Positions 55,601-56,000 of a stretch of 56,000 bases of DNA are shown piece after piece. Location of the stretch: contig CAIIXF020000735.1 in the NCBI GenBank assembly GCA_903813345.2, positions 1-56,000 on the forward strand. Direction: 5' to 3'. Numbering within the stretch: position 1 is the first letter of the stretch; the number at the start of each line of letters is the position of its first letter. The notes beneath the pieces are model-generated. The model made no database searches and was not told where the DNA came from. It saw only the letters and a program-made list of their open reading frames with translations. The stretch comes from Owenia fusiformis (lineage: Eukaryota; Annelida; Polychaeta; Sabellida; Oweniidae). The position numbers and the translations under genes were made by a program.

Positions 55601-56000
55601 GTGCTGTGGTCAGGATGAAAATAAACATTTCAGAATCAGTATCCAATACACCGAGCATACTAAAAAGAGCAGATCTTAATCCTACTATCACACCAAACTA
55701 GTTCTCACTACGTTCTCGAAAACGGGCTTCAACTGTGCACTAACGGATTGGACGTACTTACAACCGTTTGGGGTCTATTTACAAACTTCATCGAGCGTAC
55801 TCGAACGGGAAGGTCCTCCAGAACTTAGAGCATGCTAAAAGTTTTCTGATGGTCGTCACGTTCTGCCATTTAGAATGAGTGGCAACGTCTTTAAGATGAG
55901 TTGGACGTACTACGAACGGAACTGTCGTTCTTCAGTCCGAGTAGGGACGTTTTTAGAACAAGTTGAATAGTATAGTTTCCATATAGCTTTTGAAATCTCG
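55593..56000. other. Unassigned DNA right of the satellite
   Basis: The sequence changes sharply to a more balanced base composition with recurring words such as ggacgtact and cgaacgg. No gene is recognised; the window ends here, so a feature could continue beyond it. Confidence 0.35.

Overview
This window looks like gene-poor, repeat-saturated nuclear DNA of an invertebrate, most likely a mollusc and plausibly a bivalve. That placement is an inference. It rests on AT-rich DNA, a DIRS retrotransposon, a Helentron followed by a ~155-bp tandem array (a pairing known from bivalves), and many terminal-inverted-repeat (TIR) elements. I found no ordinary host gene, rRNA, tRNA or CRISPR array. All coding sequence I can support belongs to two mobile elements.

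Layout. 1-13,605: a satellite field rich in the half-site AGGTCA. Type A monomers are ~445 bp and type B monomers ~475 bp. They are grouped into modules that open with a short palindrome, and the modules are separated by AATAA-rich spacers and tiny GC-rich hairpin cassettes. 14,280-19,560: a structurally complete DIRS element with inverted terminal repeats, an internal complementary region, a Gag/tyrosine-recombinase frame and an overlapping RT/RNase H frame. 19,561-32,260: no genes, but a patchwork of TIR/foldback elements and an 800-bp tandem duplication broken by nested insertions. 32,419-47,610: a Helentron (Helitron-like rolling-circle transposon) with one unbroken 3,196-residue ORF, followed by a ~5-kb array of ~155-bp repeats. 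47,820-51,420: a second tandem array (~151-bp monomers, 303-bp dimers) that decays rightward and carries a MITE. 53,011-55,592: the type-A satellite returns, nearly identical to 5,740-7,055, and ends in four hairpin cassettes. 55,593-56,000: short unassigned DNA.

How the coding parts work. The DIRS element encodes Gag, RT/RNase H and a tyrosine recombinase with a complete R-H-R-W-Y set, and its internal complementary region matches both ends exactly as needed for circular-intermediate replication. The Helentron protein joins two OTU-type cysteine-protease domains, a third protease-like segment with a C...DxH pattern, a charged repeat tract, a Zn/DUF6570-like region, an HUH Rep nuclease, a PIF1 helicase and a C-terminal AP-like endonuclease. 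Both elements look recently inserted because their long frames are intact.

Best candidates for something undescribed: the three-protease Helentron with its satellite tail; the Gag-to-recombinase frame that stays open through the whole RT gene; and the hairpin-cassette grammar of the AGGTCA satellite, where each module type has a matching free-standing mini-hairpin.
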